Below, piece by piece: positions 32,374 to 40,585 of a stretch of 64,000 nucleotides of DNA. The stretch is from Roseateles depolymerans (lineage in GTDB: Bacteria > Pseudomonadota > Gammaproteobacteria > Burkholderiales > Burkholderiaceae_C), in contig NZ_QUMT01000001.1 in NCBI RefSeq assembly GCF_003387155.1, positions 1,553,858-1,617,857 on the forward strand. The letters run 5' to 3'. A model generated the notes under the pieces. That model was given only the letters and a program-made list of their open reading frames with translations, had not been told where the DNA came from and did not search any database. The number at the start of each line of letters is the position of its first letter. The stretch's first letter is position 1. The position numbers were made by a program, and so were the translations under genes.

Positions 32374-34281
32374 ATGACCGCGATCGACTACCAGGCCTTC
32401 TACGACCGCTCGGTGAGCGACCCCGACGCCTTCTGGGCCGAGCAGGCCCAGCTCATTGACTGGCATCATCCCTTCGAGCAGGTATGTGACGCCAGCCGGC
32501 CGCCGTTTGTGCGCTGGTTTGCGGGCGGAACCACCAATCTGTGCCACAACGCGGTGGACCGGCATGTGGCCACCCGGGGTGACGACCGGGCCCTGATCTG
32601 GTCCTCCAGCGAGGTGGACCGGGAAGAGATCTACACTTTTGCCCAGTTGCATCGCGAGGTGCAGATCATGGCCGCGGTGCTGCAGTCCGCAGGCGTGAAG
32701 CAGGGCGACCGGGTGCTGATCTACATGCCGATGATTCCGCAGGCCGCCTTTGCCATGCTGGCCTGCGCGCGGCTGGGGGCCATCCATTCGGTGGTGTTTG
32801 GGGGATTCGCCAGCCATGCGCTGGCCAACCGCATCGACGATGCGGAGCCGGTGCTGGTGATCAGTGCCGATGCCGGCAGCCGCGGCGGCAAGGTGGTGCC
32901 CTACAAGCCGCTGCTGGATGAAGCGCTGCGCCTGTGCAGCCATCCGCCGCGTCAGGTGTTGATGGTCGATCGCGGCCTGAGCCCGTTCGAACTTCAGCCC
33001 GGGCGTGACCTGGACTATGCGCAGTTGCGCGAGGCCCATCGGGACGCGCAGGTGCCCTGCGTCTGGCTGCCCTCCGAGGCCATCAGCTACACCCTCTACA
33101 CCAGCGGCACCACCGGACGGCCCAAGGGTGTGCAGCGTGACACCGGCGGTTATGCCGTGGCGCTGGCGGCCAGCGTGCGCCACATCTTCGACGGTCGGCC
33201 AGGCGAGACCTTCTTCTCCACCAGCGACATTGGCTGGGTGGTGGGCCACAGCTACATCGTGTATGGGCCGCTGATCGCCGGCATGTCCACCATCATGTAC
33301 GAGGGCCTGCCCACCCGTCCGGATGCGGCGGTCTGGTGGCATCTGGTGGAGCGGCACCAGGTGACGGTGATGTTCAGCGCGCCGACCGCGATCCGCGTGC
33401 TCAAGAAGCAGGACCCGGCGCTGCTCCAGCGACATGACCTGCGCAGCCTGCGCAATCTCTTCCTGGCTGGTGAGCCGCTGGACGAGCCCACCGCCCGCTG
33501 GATCGCCGAGGCGCTGGGCAAGCCCATCATCGACAACTACTGGCAGACCGAAACCGGCTGGCCGATTCTGACGCTGGCGCGCGGGTTGTCGTCGGGCACA
33601 CCCAAGTTCGGGTCACCGGGCGTGCCGATGTATGGCTACAAGGTGCAGTTGGTGGACGAGCAGACCGGTGCGGTGCTGGACGGCGCGAACCAGAAGGGCC
33701 TGCTGGTGATCGACGGTCCGCTGCCGCCCGGATGCATGCAGACGGTCTGGCGGGACGATGAACGTTTCGTGCGCACCTATTGGTCCAGCGTGCCGGACCG
33801 GCAGGTCTATTCCACCTTCGACTGGGCGGTGCGGGACGAAGAGGGCTACTACTTCATCCTGGGCCGCAGCGACGATGTGATCAATGTGGCGGGCCACCGG
33901 CTCGGTACGCGGGAGATCGAGGAATGCATCGCCGGCCATCCGGCCGTGGCCGAGGTGGCGGTGGTGGGCGTCGCGGATGCGCTCAAGGGGCAGGTGGCCC
34001 TGGCCTTTGCCGTGCTGCGCGATCCGGCCAAGGCGGCGACGCAAGAGCTGGCTCTGGCGCTGGAGGGCGACATCCTGAAGAAGGTCGATCAGGAGCTGGG
34101 CGCGGTGGCGCGTCCGGCCCGGGTGCGGCTGGTCGCGGCGCTGCCCAAGACGCGATCGGGCAAGCTGCTGCGGCGGGCCTTGCAGGCGGTGGCAGAAGGC
34201 CGGGAGACGGGCGACTTGAGCACGATGGAAGACCCGGTGGCGCTGGAGCAGCTCAAGGCGCAACTGGCGGCGGGAGGTTGA
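32374..34281 (+). CDS. prpE: Propionate-CoA ligase
   Basis: A 635-residue acyl-CoA synthetase that makes propionyl-CoA (via propionyl-AMP) from propionate, CoA and ATP in the cytoplasm. The AMP-binding loop is YTSGTTGRPKGVQRDTGGYAVAL; the RDTGGYAVAL part is characteristic of PrpE rather than Acs. FFSTSDIGWVVGHSYIVYGPL, DNYWQTETGWPI and the C-terminal hinge SGKLLRRAL with its acylation-sensitive Lys are all present. The ATG at 32374 has a ggaga ribosome site; an ATG 12 codons upstream is less family-like. No prpBCD genes are next to it. The 3' end overlaps the convergent HAD gene by 29 bases. Confidence 0.92.
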   Translation: MTAIDYQAFYDRSVSDPDAFWAEQAQLIDWHHPFEQVCDASRPPFVRWFAGGTTNLCHNAVDRHVATRGDDRALIWSSSEVDREEIYTFAQLHREVQIMAAVLQSAGVKQGDRVLIYMPMIPQAAFAMLACARLGAIHSVVFGGFASHALANRIDDAEPVLVISADAGSRGGKVVPYKPLLDEALRLCSHPPRQVLMVDRGLSPFELQPGRDLDYAQLREAHRDAQVPCVWLPSEAISYTLYTSGTTGRPKGVQRDTGGYAVALAASVRHIFDGRPGETFFSTSDIGWVVGHSYIVYGPLIAGMSTIMYEGLPTRPDAAVWWHLVERHQVTVMFSAPTAIRVLKKQDPALLQRHDLRSLRNLFLAGEPLDEPTARWIAEALGKPIIDNYWQTETGWPILTLARGLSSGTPKFGSPGVPMYGYKVQLVDEQTGAVLDGANQKGLLVIDGPLPPGCMQTVWRDDERFVRTYWSSVPDRQVYSTFDWAVRDEEGYYFILGRSDDVINVAGHRLGTREIEECIAGHPAVAEVAVVGVADALKGQVALAFAVLRDPAKAATQELALALEGDILKKVDQELGAVARPARVRLVAALPKTRSGKLLRRALQAVAEGRETGDLSTMEDPVALEQLKAQLAAGG

Positions 34282-35128
34282 GCCGCTCGCGCAGGCTGCG
34301 CCAGTCGTCGCGGATGAAGTGCAGCACCGCATCCTCGTGGTGGGCCCCGATGATGCGGTGTGCGGCTTGCTTGACGTCGTCGCTGGCATTGGAGACGGCC
34401 ACCGCATGGTGGGCGGCGCGCAGCATGCTGAGGTCGTTGACCTGGTCGCCGAAGACCACCAGCTCGCGGTCGTGCAGCTGGTAGCGCTGGGCCAGGGTGG
34501 CGATGGCCTGGTCCTTGCTGGCGCTGCGGTCGTGGACATTGAGCCAGGGCCATCCCGGCATGTAGAGGTCTTCGGCCAGGTGGGTGACCATGGCGTCGCC
34601 GAAGAGGCTGTGGATGTCGGCCTGGAGGGCGGCCAGGGGCTCGGCTTTGTCCACCACCAGCAGGGTGACGAGGGCGTCGTGCAACTGGTCCTGCAGGCGG
34701 TCGACCTGGCGCAGCCGCGGGTCGGCGTTGCGCTGACGCTCGGTGACGAAGCGCTGCTGGCCTTCGTTTTGCACCTGCTGCCAGAACAGCTGGTCGCCTT
34801 GCGGGCCATGGGTGGCGATGAAAGGCATCAGGCCATGCCGGCGCACCAGGGCGAAGAGGGCCTGGCCCATGGCCGGGTCCATGGCATTGACCAGTTCATG
34901 CCGGCCGGTGCGCAGGTCGCTGATGTAGGCACCGTTGGACGACACCACCGGCAACTGGATGGGAAGGCCGTACAGGATGCGGGCGATGGACACCACATGC
35001 CGGGCACTGGCCACGGTGAAGGCCAGGCCTTCGTGCAGCAGTTCGGCCAGGCCGTCGCGGGTGGCGGAGGAGAGGCGGGCCTGCGGGTCGAGCAGGGTGC
35101 CGTCCAGGTCGGAGACGTAAAAGCGCAT
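34253..35128 (-). CDS. HAD-superfamily hydrolase, Cof/YbiV type
   Basis: A 291-residue cytoplasmic phosphatase. Motif I is YVSDLDGTLL (nucleophile and acid Asp), motif II is the Ser in FTVASAR, motif III Lys is in SASKDQAI and motif IV is VFGDQVNDLSML. The alpha/beta cap between motifs II and III marks the Cof (type IIB) group, which removes phosphate from sugars or nucleotides such as FMN. The ATG at 35128 begins six residues before motif I. Its 3' end overlaps prpE and its 5' end faces the MFS gene. Confidence 0.9.
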   Translation of the reverse strand: MRFYVSDLDGTLLDPQARLSSATRDGLAELLHEGLAFTVASARHVVSIARILYGLPIQLPVVSSNGAYISDLRTGRHELVNAMDPAMGQALFALVRRHGLMPFIATHGPQGDQLFWQQVQNEGQQRFVTERQRNADPRLRQVDRLQDQLHDALVTLLVVDKAEPLAALQADIHSLFGDAMVTHLAEDLYMPGWPWLNVHDRSASKDQAIATLAQRYQLHDRELVVFGDQVNDLSMLRAAHHAVAVSNASDDVKQAAHRIIGAHHEDAVLHFIRDDWRSLRERLNLPPPVAP

Positions 35129-35240
35129 GAGGGCGAATTCCGGCCAAAACCGGATGCAGGGGACGGATCTGGTCGGTGCAGCGCACAAGGGCGACGCCCC
35201 GGATCCTACGCCGCTGCCGGTGCATCGCATACTTGACCCC

Positions 35241-36743
35241 ATGCCAGACGTTCCATCCACCACCCCCTCGACGGGCGCCAAGGTCGCCGCGGGCGTCACG
35301 CCGCTGCATCCGACGACCGGGCGGCCGGTGATGGACGCGGCCATGCATCGCTATCTGCCGTGGGTGGTGGCGCTGGCCTTCTTCATGCAGACGCTGGACA
35401 CGACCATTCTGAATACGGCGCTGCCGGGGATGGCGCGGGACCTGGGGGAGAACCCGCTGCGGATGCAGTCGGCGGTGGTGGCCTATCTGCTGACGGTGGC
35501 GATGCTGATCCCGGCCTCCGGGTGGCTGGCCGACCGGTTCGGGACGCGCAGTGTGTTCCTGTGGGCGATCGGGCTGTTCAGCTTCGGGTCGCTGATGTGC
35601 GCGATCTCGCCGAGTCTGCAGATCCTGGTGTTGGCGCGGGTGCTGCAGGGGATGGGCGGGGCGTTGCTGGTGCCGGTGGGGCGCTTGGTGGTGCTGCGGT
35701 CGTTTCCGAAGGACGAGTTTTTGAAGGTGATGACCTTCATCACGCTGCCCGGGCTGGTGGGGCCGCTGCTGGGGCCGACGCTGGGCGGGGTGCTGACGCA
35801 GTTTGCGAGCTGGCACTGGATCTTTCTGATCAACCTTCCCGTGGGATTGGTGGGGGCGGTGGCCTGTCGGCGGTATATGCCGCAGCTCAAGGCGGCGGGG
35901 CGGCAGCGCTTTGATTGGAGCGGTTATGTGCTGTTCAGTCTCGGGCTGATGTTGCTGTCGCTGGCGCTGCAGGGCTTTGGGGAGCATGTGGTGAGCATGG
36001 CCATTTGCCTGGTGATGCTGGTGGCAGGGGTCGCGTGCATGATGACCTACTGGCTGCATGCGTCGCGCAGTGAGGCGCCACTGTTTTCTCCCGCATTGTT
36101 TGCGGTGCCGACGTTTCGGATCGGGTTGTTGGGGAATGTGTTTGCGCGGCTGGGAAGCGGGGCGACGCCGTTTTTGACGCCGCTGTTTCTGCAGGTGGGG
36201 CTGGGGTTTTCGCCGAGTGAGGCGGGGCTGTCCATGATTCCATCGGTGCTGGGGGCCATGTTCACCAAGACCTTGGCGATTCGGCTGATCCGGTGGGGTG
36301 GGTATCGGCGGGTGTTGATCGTCAATACGCTGCTGCTGGGGGTGCTGATTGCGAGCTTCTCACTGATCCCGCGGGATGTGGGGCACGTGTGGTTGGCGAT
36401 TCATCTGGGCGTGTTCGGGATGGTGAACAGCATGCAGTTCACCGCGATGAATACGCTGACGCTGGGCGATCTGGATGAGCGGACCGCCAGCGGGGGGAAC
36501 AGCCTGCTGGCCGTGGTGATGCAGCTGTCGATGAGCCTGGGGGTAGCGACGTCCAGCGCATTCCTGCTGCTGTTCTCGGAAGGCGTCTCCCGCACCGACG
36601 GGGCCGCGATGGTGCCGGCGTTCCATGCGACCTATCTGGCACTGGGGGTGATGGCAGCACTGGCGGCGTTCATCTTTCATCAACTGAGGCTGGATGAAGG
36701 AGCGAAGAAGGAAACGGCGGAGTCGCGGATGAGTGAGTCGTGA
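35241..36743 (+). CDS. MFS drug exporter, DHA2 (MdtD/EmrB-like) family
   Basis: A 500-residue inner-membrane proton-drug antiporter with 13-14 predicted helices. Motif D1 is LDTTILNTALPGMARDLG, motif A is GWLADRFGTRSVFL, motif B is LVLARVLQGMGGALLVPVGR, and PLLGPTLGGVL is the antiporter motif C. The overall pattern is nearest MdtD-type transporters. A Pro/Thr-rich 35-residue tail precedes helix 1. No membrane-fusion or outer-membrane partner is encoded nearby. The second half uses unusually G-rich synonymous codons (gggg runs) compared with neighbours. Confidence 0.9.
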   Translation: MPDVPSTTPSTGAKVAAGVTPLHPTTGRPVMDAAMHRYLPWVVALAFFMQTLDTTILNTALPGMARDLGENPLRMQSAVVAYLLTVAMLIPASGWLADRFGTRSVFLWAIGLFSFGSLMCAISPSLQILVLARVLQGMGGALLVPVGRLVVLRSFPKDEFLKVMTFITLPGLVGPLLGPTLGGVLTQFASWHWIFLINLPVGLVGAVACRRYMPQLKAAGRQRFDWSGYVLFSLGLMLLSLALQGFGEHVVSMAICLVMLVAGVACMMTYWLHASRSEAPLFSPALFAVPTFRIGLLGNVFARLGSGATPFLTPLFLQVGLGFSPSEAGLSMIPSVLGAMFTKTLAIRLIRWGGYRRVLIVNTLLLGVLIASFSLIPRDVGHVWLAIHLGVFGMVNSMQFTAMNTLTLGDLDERTASGGNSLLAVVMQLSMSLGVATSSAFLLLFSEGVSRTDGAAMVPAFHATYLALGVMAALAAFIFHQLRLDEGAKKETAESRMSES

Positions 36744-36766
36744 GGCGGTGACGGGGCTGTCCCATA

Positions 36767-36799
36767 ACGCCCCGTCCTGCAATCGGCAGAGCGGGGCGT
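36767..36799 (+). terminator. Hairpin after the MFS gene
   Basis: Arms acgccccg and cggggcgt enclose an inner ctgc/gcag helix. It starts 24 bases past the MFS stop and abuts the nested palindrome. The T-run is missing, so this is a probable rather than certain terminator. Confidence 0.55.
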
Positions 36800-36958
36800 G
36801 AGGGAGAACGGCCCCTGTTTTCTCCATGCCAGGGCCAGAGGCCCTGGCCTTCGCCAGGCACAAACAGTCCACAGGACTGTTTGTGTCCGGGCTCAGTCCC
36901 CCGCCCGCTTCGCGGTCTCCTCCTAATACTTACGAAAACAGGGGCCGTTCTCCCTCAC
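36798..36958. repeat. Nested palindromic element with 25-bp perfect terminal arms
   Basis: Arms 36798-36822 and 36934-36958 are exact 25-base reverse complements (gtgagggagaacggcccc and so on). The 111 bases between contain a 9-bp stem with a three-base loop (36828-36848), a 12-bp perfect stem with a three-base loop (36859-36885) and a small ccgc-ttc-gcgg stem (36905-36915). Folded, this is a multi-branch structure closed by a long helix. It encodes no protein. The whole gap 36744-37266 (523 bases) between the convergent MFS and phoH genes otherwise holds only the MFS hairpin, a small repeat and the phoH terminator. No target-site duplication flanks it. Confidence 0.9.
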
Positions 36959-37150
36959 TCTCGATGCACCGAGCGCTGCGTGAAATGCGGCGTGCGTCGG
37001 TGGCGCGTCTAACGAGCGTCTTTGGTTCGTGCTTGCAATCGTGCGAGGAAACCAGTCGCTGTCTTCGCAAAGCCTCTTGCCCACCACATTCCATCATCAA
37101 GACTAAGGGGCCGACGCACGCCACCATCGCAGCGCCAGCGCGCACCCCGT

Positions 37151-37180
37151 CAGCGCGCTCACCGTCGGCGCGCTCACCGT
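37151..37180. repeat. 15-bp direct repeat, two copies
   Basis: cagcgcgctcaccgt is followed directly by cggcgcgctcaccgt (one mismatch), with a weaker third partial copy just upstream. It lies in the phoH 3' spacer and has no evident function. Confidence 0.6.
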
Positions 37181-37198
37181 TAGCAACGACGGTCGACG

Positions 37199-37223
37199 AA
37201 AAACACCGCCCGTAGGCGGTGTT
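37199..37223 (-). terminator. Rho-independent terminator of phoH
   Basis: On the minus strand, a 9-bp stem (aacaccgcc with ggcggtgtt), four-base loop and a following T-run lie 43 bases past the phoH stop. Confidence 0.85.
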
Positions 37224-37266
37224 CGGAGTTCCACTCCCGCTCGCGCGAGGGGCGGGGTAGAAGGCC

Positions 37267-39003
37267 TTAAAGCACTTCGGAGGCGAAGTCGGCGAGGCGC
37301 GAACGCTCGCCACGCGCCAGCGTGACGTGCCCGCTGTGGGCCCAGCCCTTGAACTTGTCCACGGCGAAGGTCAGGCCCGAACTGCCTTCGGTGAGGTAGG
37401 GCGTGTCGATCTGCGCCAGGTTGCCCAGGCAGACGATCTTGGTGCCCGGCCCCGCCCGCGTGATCAAGGTCTTCATCTGCTTGGGCGTCAGGTTCTGCGC
37501 CTCGTCGATGATGACGTACTTGTTCAGGAAGGTGCGGCCCCGCATGAAGTTCAGGCTCTTGATCTTGATCTTGCTGCGGACCAGATCATTGGTGGCCGCG
37601 CGGCCCCATTCGCCCGCCGTGCTGTCGCCACGCGCCAGGACTTCCAGGTTGTCGTCCAGCGCGCCCATCCACGGGCCCATCTTTTCTTCTTCCGTGCCAG
37701 GCAGGAAGCCGATGTCCTCGCCCACCGGCACCGTGACGCGGGTGACGATGATTTCGCTGTAGCGGCGCTCGTCCAGCACCTGCGACAAGCCCGCCGCCAG
37801 CGTCATCAGCGTCTTGCCCGTGCCGGCAGAGCCGGTGAGGGTGACGAAGTCGCAGTCCGGGTCCATCAGCAGGTTCAGGGCGAAGTTCTGCTCGCGGTTG
37901 CGGGCCGTGACCCCCCAGACCGAGTGCTTCTGGTGGCCATAGTCCTTCAGGGTGCGCAGCACCGCCGTCTTGCCGGTGATCTCCTGCACCTTGGCGTAGA
38001 GCGGGGCAGCGCCCGGTGCTTCCAGGTAGACGAGCTGGTTGACCAGCAGGGTGGGAACCAGCGGGCCACTGATGCGGTAGAAGGTCGTGCCGCCCTGGTT
38101 CCAGCTTTCCATGGTCTTGCCATGGCGCTCCCAGAAGTCCGGCGGGAGTTGCTGCACGCCCGTGTAGAGGAGGTCGGAGTCCTCCAGCGTCTTGTCGTTG
38201 CGGTAGTCCTCTGCCGGCAGGCCCAGCGCACGGGCCTTGATGCGCATGTTGATGTCCTTGGACACCAGCACGACTTCGCGGCCCGGTTGCTGCTGCTTCA
38301 GGGCCTGGACCACGCCCAGAATCTGGTTGTCCGCCTTGCCTTGCGGCAATCCTTGCGGCAGCGGGGTGTCGATGAGGCTGGTCTGGAAGAAGAGCTTGCC
38401 GCCCGCTTCGCGGTGGCCCGTCTCCGCCAGCGGCAAGCCCTTGCCCATTTCCTCGATGGAGCTGGACTTGAGCGAGGCCGCCAGGGCGTCGAGTTCGCGG
38501 CTGACCTGGCGCACGTTGCGCGCGACTTCGGTCATGCCCTTCTTGTGACCGTCCAACTCCTCCAGCGTGATCATGGGCAGGTAGATGTCGTGTTCCTCGA
38601 AACGGAACAGCGACATCGGGTCGTGCATCAGGACATTGGTGTCCAGCACAAACAGCTTGGGGTCGCCCGCCGGTTTGCGGGCGCGGGTCTTGGCAGGGGC
38701 GGATTTGCGGGACGGAGCGCCAGACGTCGCCGGCGCCACCAGCGCCAGAGACGGCGAACCGCCGCTGCGGGCCTCGGGCTCGGTTTTGGTGCGGGGCGCC
38801 TGCGTCACCGGCGCATGAGAGGCCGCAACGGCCTGGGAAACCGGCGTCGGTGGGTCCAGCAGAGCCGGAGTAGGAAGGGCAGGCGAAGACGCTGAAGCGC
38901 CGCGGGTCGCGCCAGCAGGACGTTTGCTCGGAGTGAGCGTAGTGGCGTAGGCGTCGGAATCTAGGCGGCTGGCGCGCTTGGTCGGAGGCTTGGGCAGTGG
39001 CAT
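37267..39003 (-). CDS. phoH: PIN-PhoH family ATPase (YlaK type)
   Basis: A 578-residue protein with a basic, Pro/Ala-rich N-terminus of about 120 residues. A PIN domain follows (KLFVLDTNVLMHDP with metal-binding Asp; MITLEELDGHKKG), and the last 230 residues are a PhoH ATPase. Walker A is GSAGTGKTLMTLAAG and Walker B is NKYVIIDEAQNLTPKQMK. PIN-PhoH (PhoH2-type) proteins are described as RNA helicase/ribonucleases. The name phoH is by family; E. coli PhoH lacks the PIN domain. It is transcribed alone and ends in a strong terminator. Confidence 0.9.
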   Translation of the reverse strand: MPLPKPPTKRASRLDSDAYATTLTPSKRPAGATRGASASSPALPTPALLDPPTPVSQAVAASHAPVTQAPRTKTEPEARSGGSPSLALVAPATSGAPSRKSAPAKTRARKPAGDPKLFVLDTNVLMHDPMSLFRFEEHDIYLPMITLEELDGHKKGMTEVARNVRQVSRELDALAASLKSSSIEEMGKGLPLAETGHREAGGKLFFQTSLIDTPLPQGLPQGKADNQILGVVQALKQQQPGREVVLVSKDINMRIKARALGLPAEDYRNDKTLEDSDLLYTGVQQLPPDFWERHGKTMESWNQGGTTFYRISGPLVPTLLVNQLVYLEAPGAAPLYAKVQEITGKTAVLRTLKDYGHQKHSVWGVTARNREQNFALNLLMDPDCDFVTLTGSAGTGKTLMTLAAGLSQVLDERRYSEIIVTRVTVPVGEDIGFLPGTEEEKMGPWMGALDDNLEVLARGDSTAGEWGRAATNDLVRSKIKIKSLNFMRGRTFLNKYVIIDEAQNLTPKQMKTLITRAGPGTKIVCLGNLAQIDTPYLTEGSSGLTFAVDKFKGWAHSGHVTLARGERSRLADFASEVL

Positions 39004-39132
39004 GTGCGAATGAGCGGGTCAAGCGTGAAGAGCCTGGGTCCGAGCGGACCAGGGGTCATGCCCGAGCAGCCGTCGGGGCGGAAAAAGCCGGAGGTATCGG
39101 CGACTTTTTCAGGGCCAGCGCCATTCAAAAGA

Positions 39133-39198
39133 CAAAAAGCCGCACCGGGGGCGGTGCGGCTCGTCCTTGAAAATGTTGCGATCGGGCACTGGGGCATG
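39133..39198 (-). ncRNA. Candidate small RNA with intrinsic terminator upstream of phoH
   Basis: On the minus strand a CATAAT hexamer (39205-39210) would place a start near 39198. The transcript would end in a 9-bp stem (agccgcacc/ggtgcggct) and TTTTT at 39138-39134, about 65 bases in all, with an unpaired AU-containing stretch (caacattttcaagga) before the terminator. This is the layout of an Hfq-type small RNA. The -35 region is poor, so the structure could instead be only the distal terminator of bcp. The hairpin itself is certain. Confidence 0.4.
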
Positions 39199-39304
39199 CG
39201 GTTGATTATGCACAACTCGTGCCCGGTCCTCGCCCGCGCCTCCATGACACTGCCACCAAACAACAGTGACGCCCCAACCAGCAGAAGCACGCCGGCAGAG
39301 GAAC

Positions 39305-39380
39305 ACCGGCAAAAGAGAGAGGGAAGCGGAAAGCGGGCAAAGAACAACCGACAAAAGAAAACCGGCAAAAGAAAACCGGC
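39305..39380. repeat. Purine-rich tract with caaaagaaaaccgg repeats
   Basis: The plus strand is almost all A/G with scattered C, including tandem copies of caaaagaaaaccgg and related ggcaaaag blocks. On the minus strand (the bcp 3' side) it is a long C/U-rich stretch. The 451-base gap 39004-39454 contains no gene; besides this tract it holds the small-RNA candidate. Confidence 0.6.
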
Positions 39381-39454
39381 CGCGGGCAGCACCCGGGGCC
39401 GGTCGCAGGACCTATTCAGAGGCGCCGATCACCAGGACCGGCAGGCCAGAATCT

Positions 39455-39934
39455 TCAGGCCGCTTCCTTCTTCAGCGCCTTCACCGCCTTGAGGACTTCG
39501 TCCACATGGCCGGCCACCTTGATGCCGCGCCACTCTTCACGAAGAATGCCCTGAGCGTCAATCAGGAAGGTCGAGCGTTCAATGCCCTTGACCTTCTTGC
39601 CGTACATGATCTTGTTCTTCACCACGCCAAACATGTGGCACAGCTTTTCTTCAGTGTCCGCAATCAGCTCAAAAGGCAGTTCCAGGTTCTGCTTGAACTT
39701 CTCATGCGAGGCCATGTTGTCGCGCGAGACACCCAGCACCACCGCGCCGGCCTTCACAAACTCCTTGTGATGGTCGCGGAATTGCATGGCTTCCGTCGTG
39801 CAGCCAGGGGTGTTGTCCTTCGGATAGAAGTACAGCACCACAGCCTGACCGTGGAATGCCGATGGGGTGAACTTCACGCCTCCGGTGGCAAGAGCTTCAA
39901 TATCCGGAAGAGGTTTGTTGAGCGCTGGCGTCAT
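39455..39934 (-). CDS. bcp: Thioredoxin-dependent thiol peroxidase (Bcp/PrxQ)
   Basis: A 159-residue peroxiredoxin that reduces hydroperoxides in the cytoplasm. The peroxidatic Cys is in DNTPGCTTEAMQFRDHH. The position five residues later, where E. coli Bcp has its resolving Cys, is Met (TTEAM), so this is a one-Cys or atypical variant that may use a partner thiol. VVLGVSRDNMASHEKF and STFLIDAQG are family segments. The gene is solitary and transcribed away from the Mth938-like gene's stop. Confidence 0.93.
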   Translation of the reverse strand: MTPALNKPLPDIEALATGGVKFTPSAFHGQAVVLYFYPKDNTPGCTTEAMQFRDHHKEFVKAGAVVLGVSRDNMASHEKFKQNLELPFELIADTEEKLCHMFGVVKNKIMYGKKVKGIERSTFLIDAQGILREEWRGIKVAGHVDEVLKAVKALKKEAA

Positions 39935-40108
39935 GTGGCGTTTTTACAGAGATAGGTGCCCGGGCGGGCATAGCCAGCGATTATACGTTGAATGAATCGC
40001 CCATCGCCCATGTCGGGAGGCCCGCCGTCAACCGCAAAGCTGGGTAGACCGTTCACCCGTCCCTAAAGTCATGGGCAGGGTCATGCCCTGCGTCAAGGGC
40101 AAGCCCGC

Positions 40109-40483
40109 TCAGCCCTCGATCATCAGCGCCGCCAGCACCGCCCGCCCTTCGCTGGCCAGCACGTTGTAAGTGCGGCAGGCGGCGCCCAGGTCCATGGTTT
40201 CCATGCCGATGCGAGCATCGATCAGCGCCCGGTACAGCTGCGGACGCGCAAACCGGATGCGGCTGCCGCTGCCAAAGATCACCAGCTCCGGCTTCAGGTC
40301 GCGGATGCGTTCGAAATGGGCCTCGGTCAGGTCCTCGAACCGGGGCAGGTCCCACGCCTGCACCGTGCCCTGCCACGGCACCAGCAAACTGCTGCGGTGT
40401 TCCGTGCCATTGACCCAGACGCTCCGGCCGTCATGCCGGGAGATGGTGTTGCCGCCTTGCGGCTGGTCGAGTTGAAATTTCAT
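40109..40483 (-). CDS. Mth938-like (DUF498) domain protein
   Basis: A 124-residue protein of the Mth938/NDUFAF3 family. FEDLTEAHFERIRDLKPELVIFGSGSRIRF and IGMETMDLGAACRTYNVLASEGRAVLAALM are the conserved core, the latter including the Cys-x-x-Thr-(Y/F)-N motif. In mitochondria the homologue assists complex I assembly; in bacteria the role is unknown. The reading frame stays open for 2.5 kb upstream, but the ATG at 40483 gives the family's usual length and N-terminus (MKFQLDQPQG). It diverges from the aminotransferase gene. Confidence 0.88.
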   Translation of the reverse strand: MKFQLDQPQGGNTISRHDGRSVWVNGTEHRSSLLVPWQGTVQAWDLPRFEDLTEAHFERIRDLKPELVIFGSGSRIRFARPQLYRALIDARIGMETMDLGAACRTYNVLASEGRAVLAALMIEG

Positions 40484-40585
40484 TGAGGCTGATTTTGGCA
40501 GCGACGCAGGCCTGATGCACCCAGACGCCGGAGACCCTGTGTTCAAATCAAGGGCTATTTTCCCGTCTTTCCCTCTGGAGAAATC

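Noticed and set aside
36798-36958. Insertion sequence suggested by 25-bp inverted ends
   Set aside because: There is no transposase and no flanking duplication; at most a non-autonomous element. Kept as a structural repeat instead.
36798-36958. Integron attC site
   Set aside because: The core sites (RYYYAAC and GTTRRRY) at the arm ends are absent and no integrase gene is nearby.
37327-38895. A 522-codon plus-strand frame opposite phoH
   Set aside because: Shadow frame; PIN and PhoH motifs are on the minus strand.
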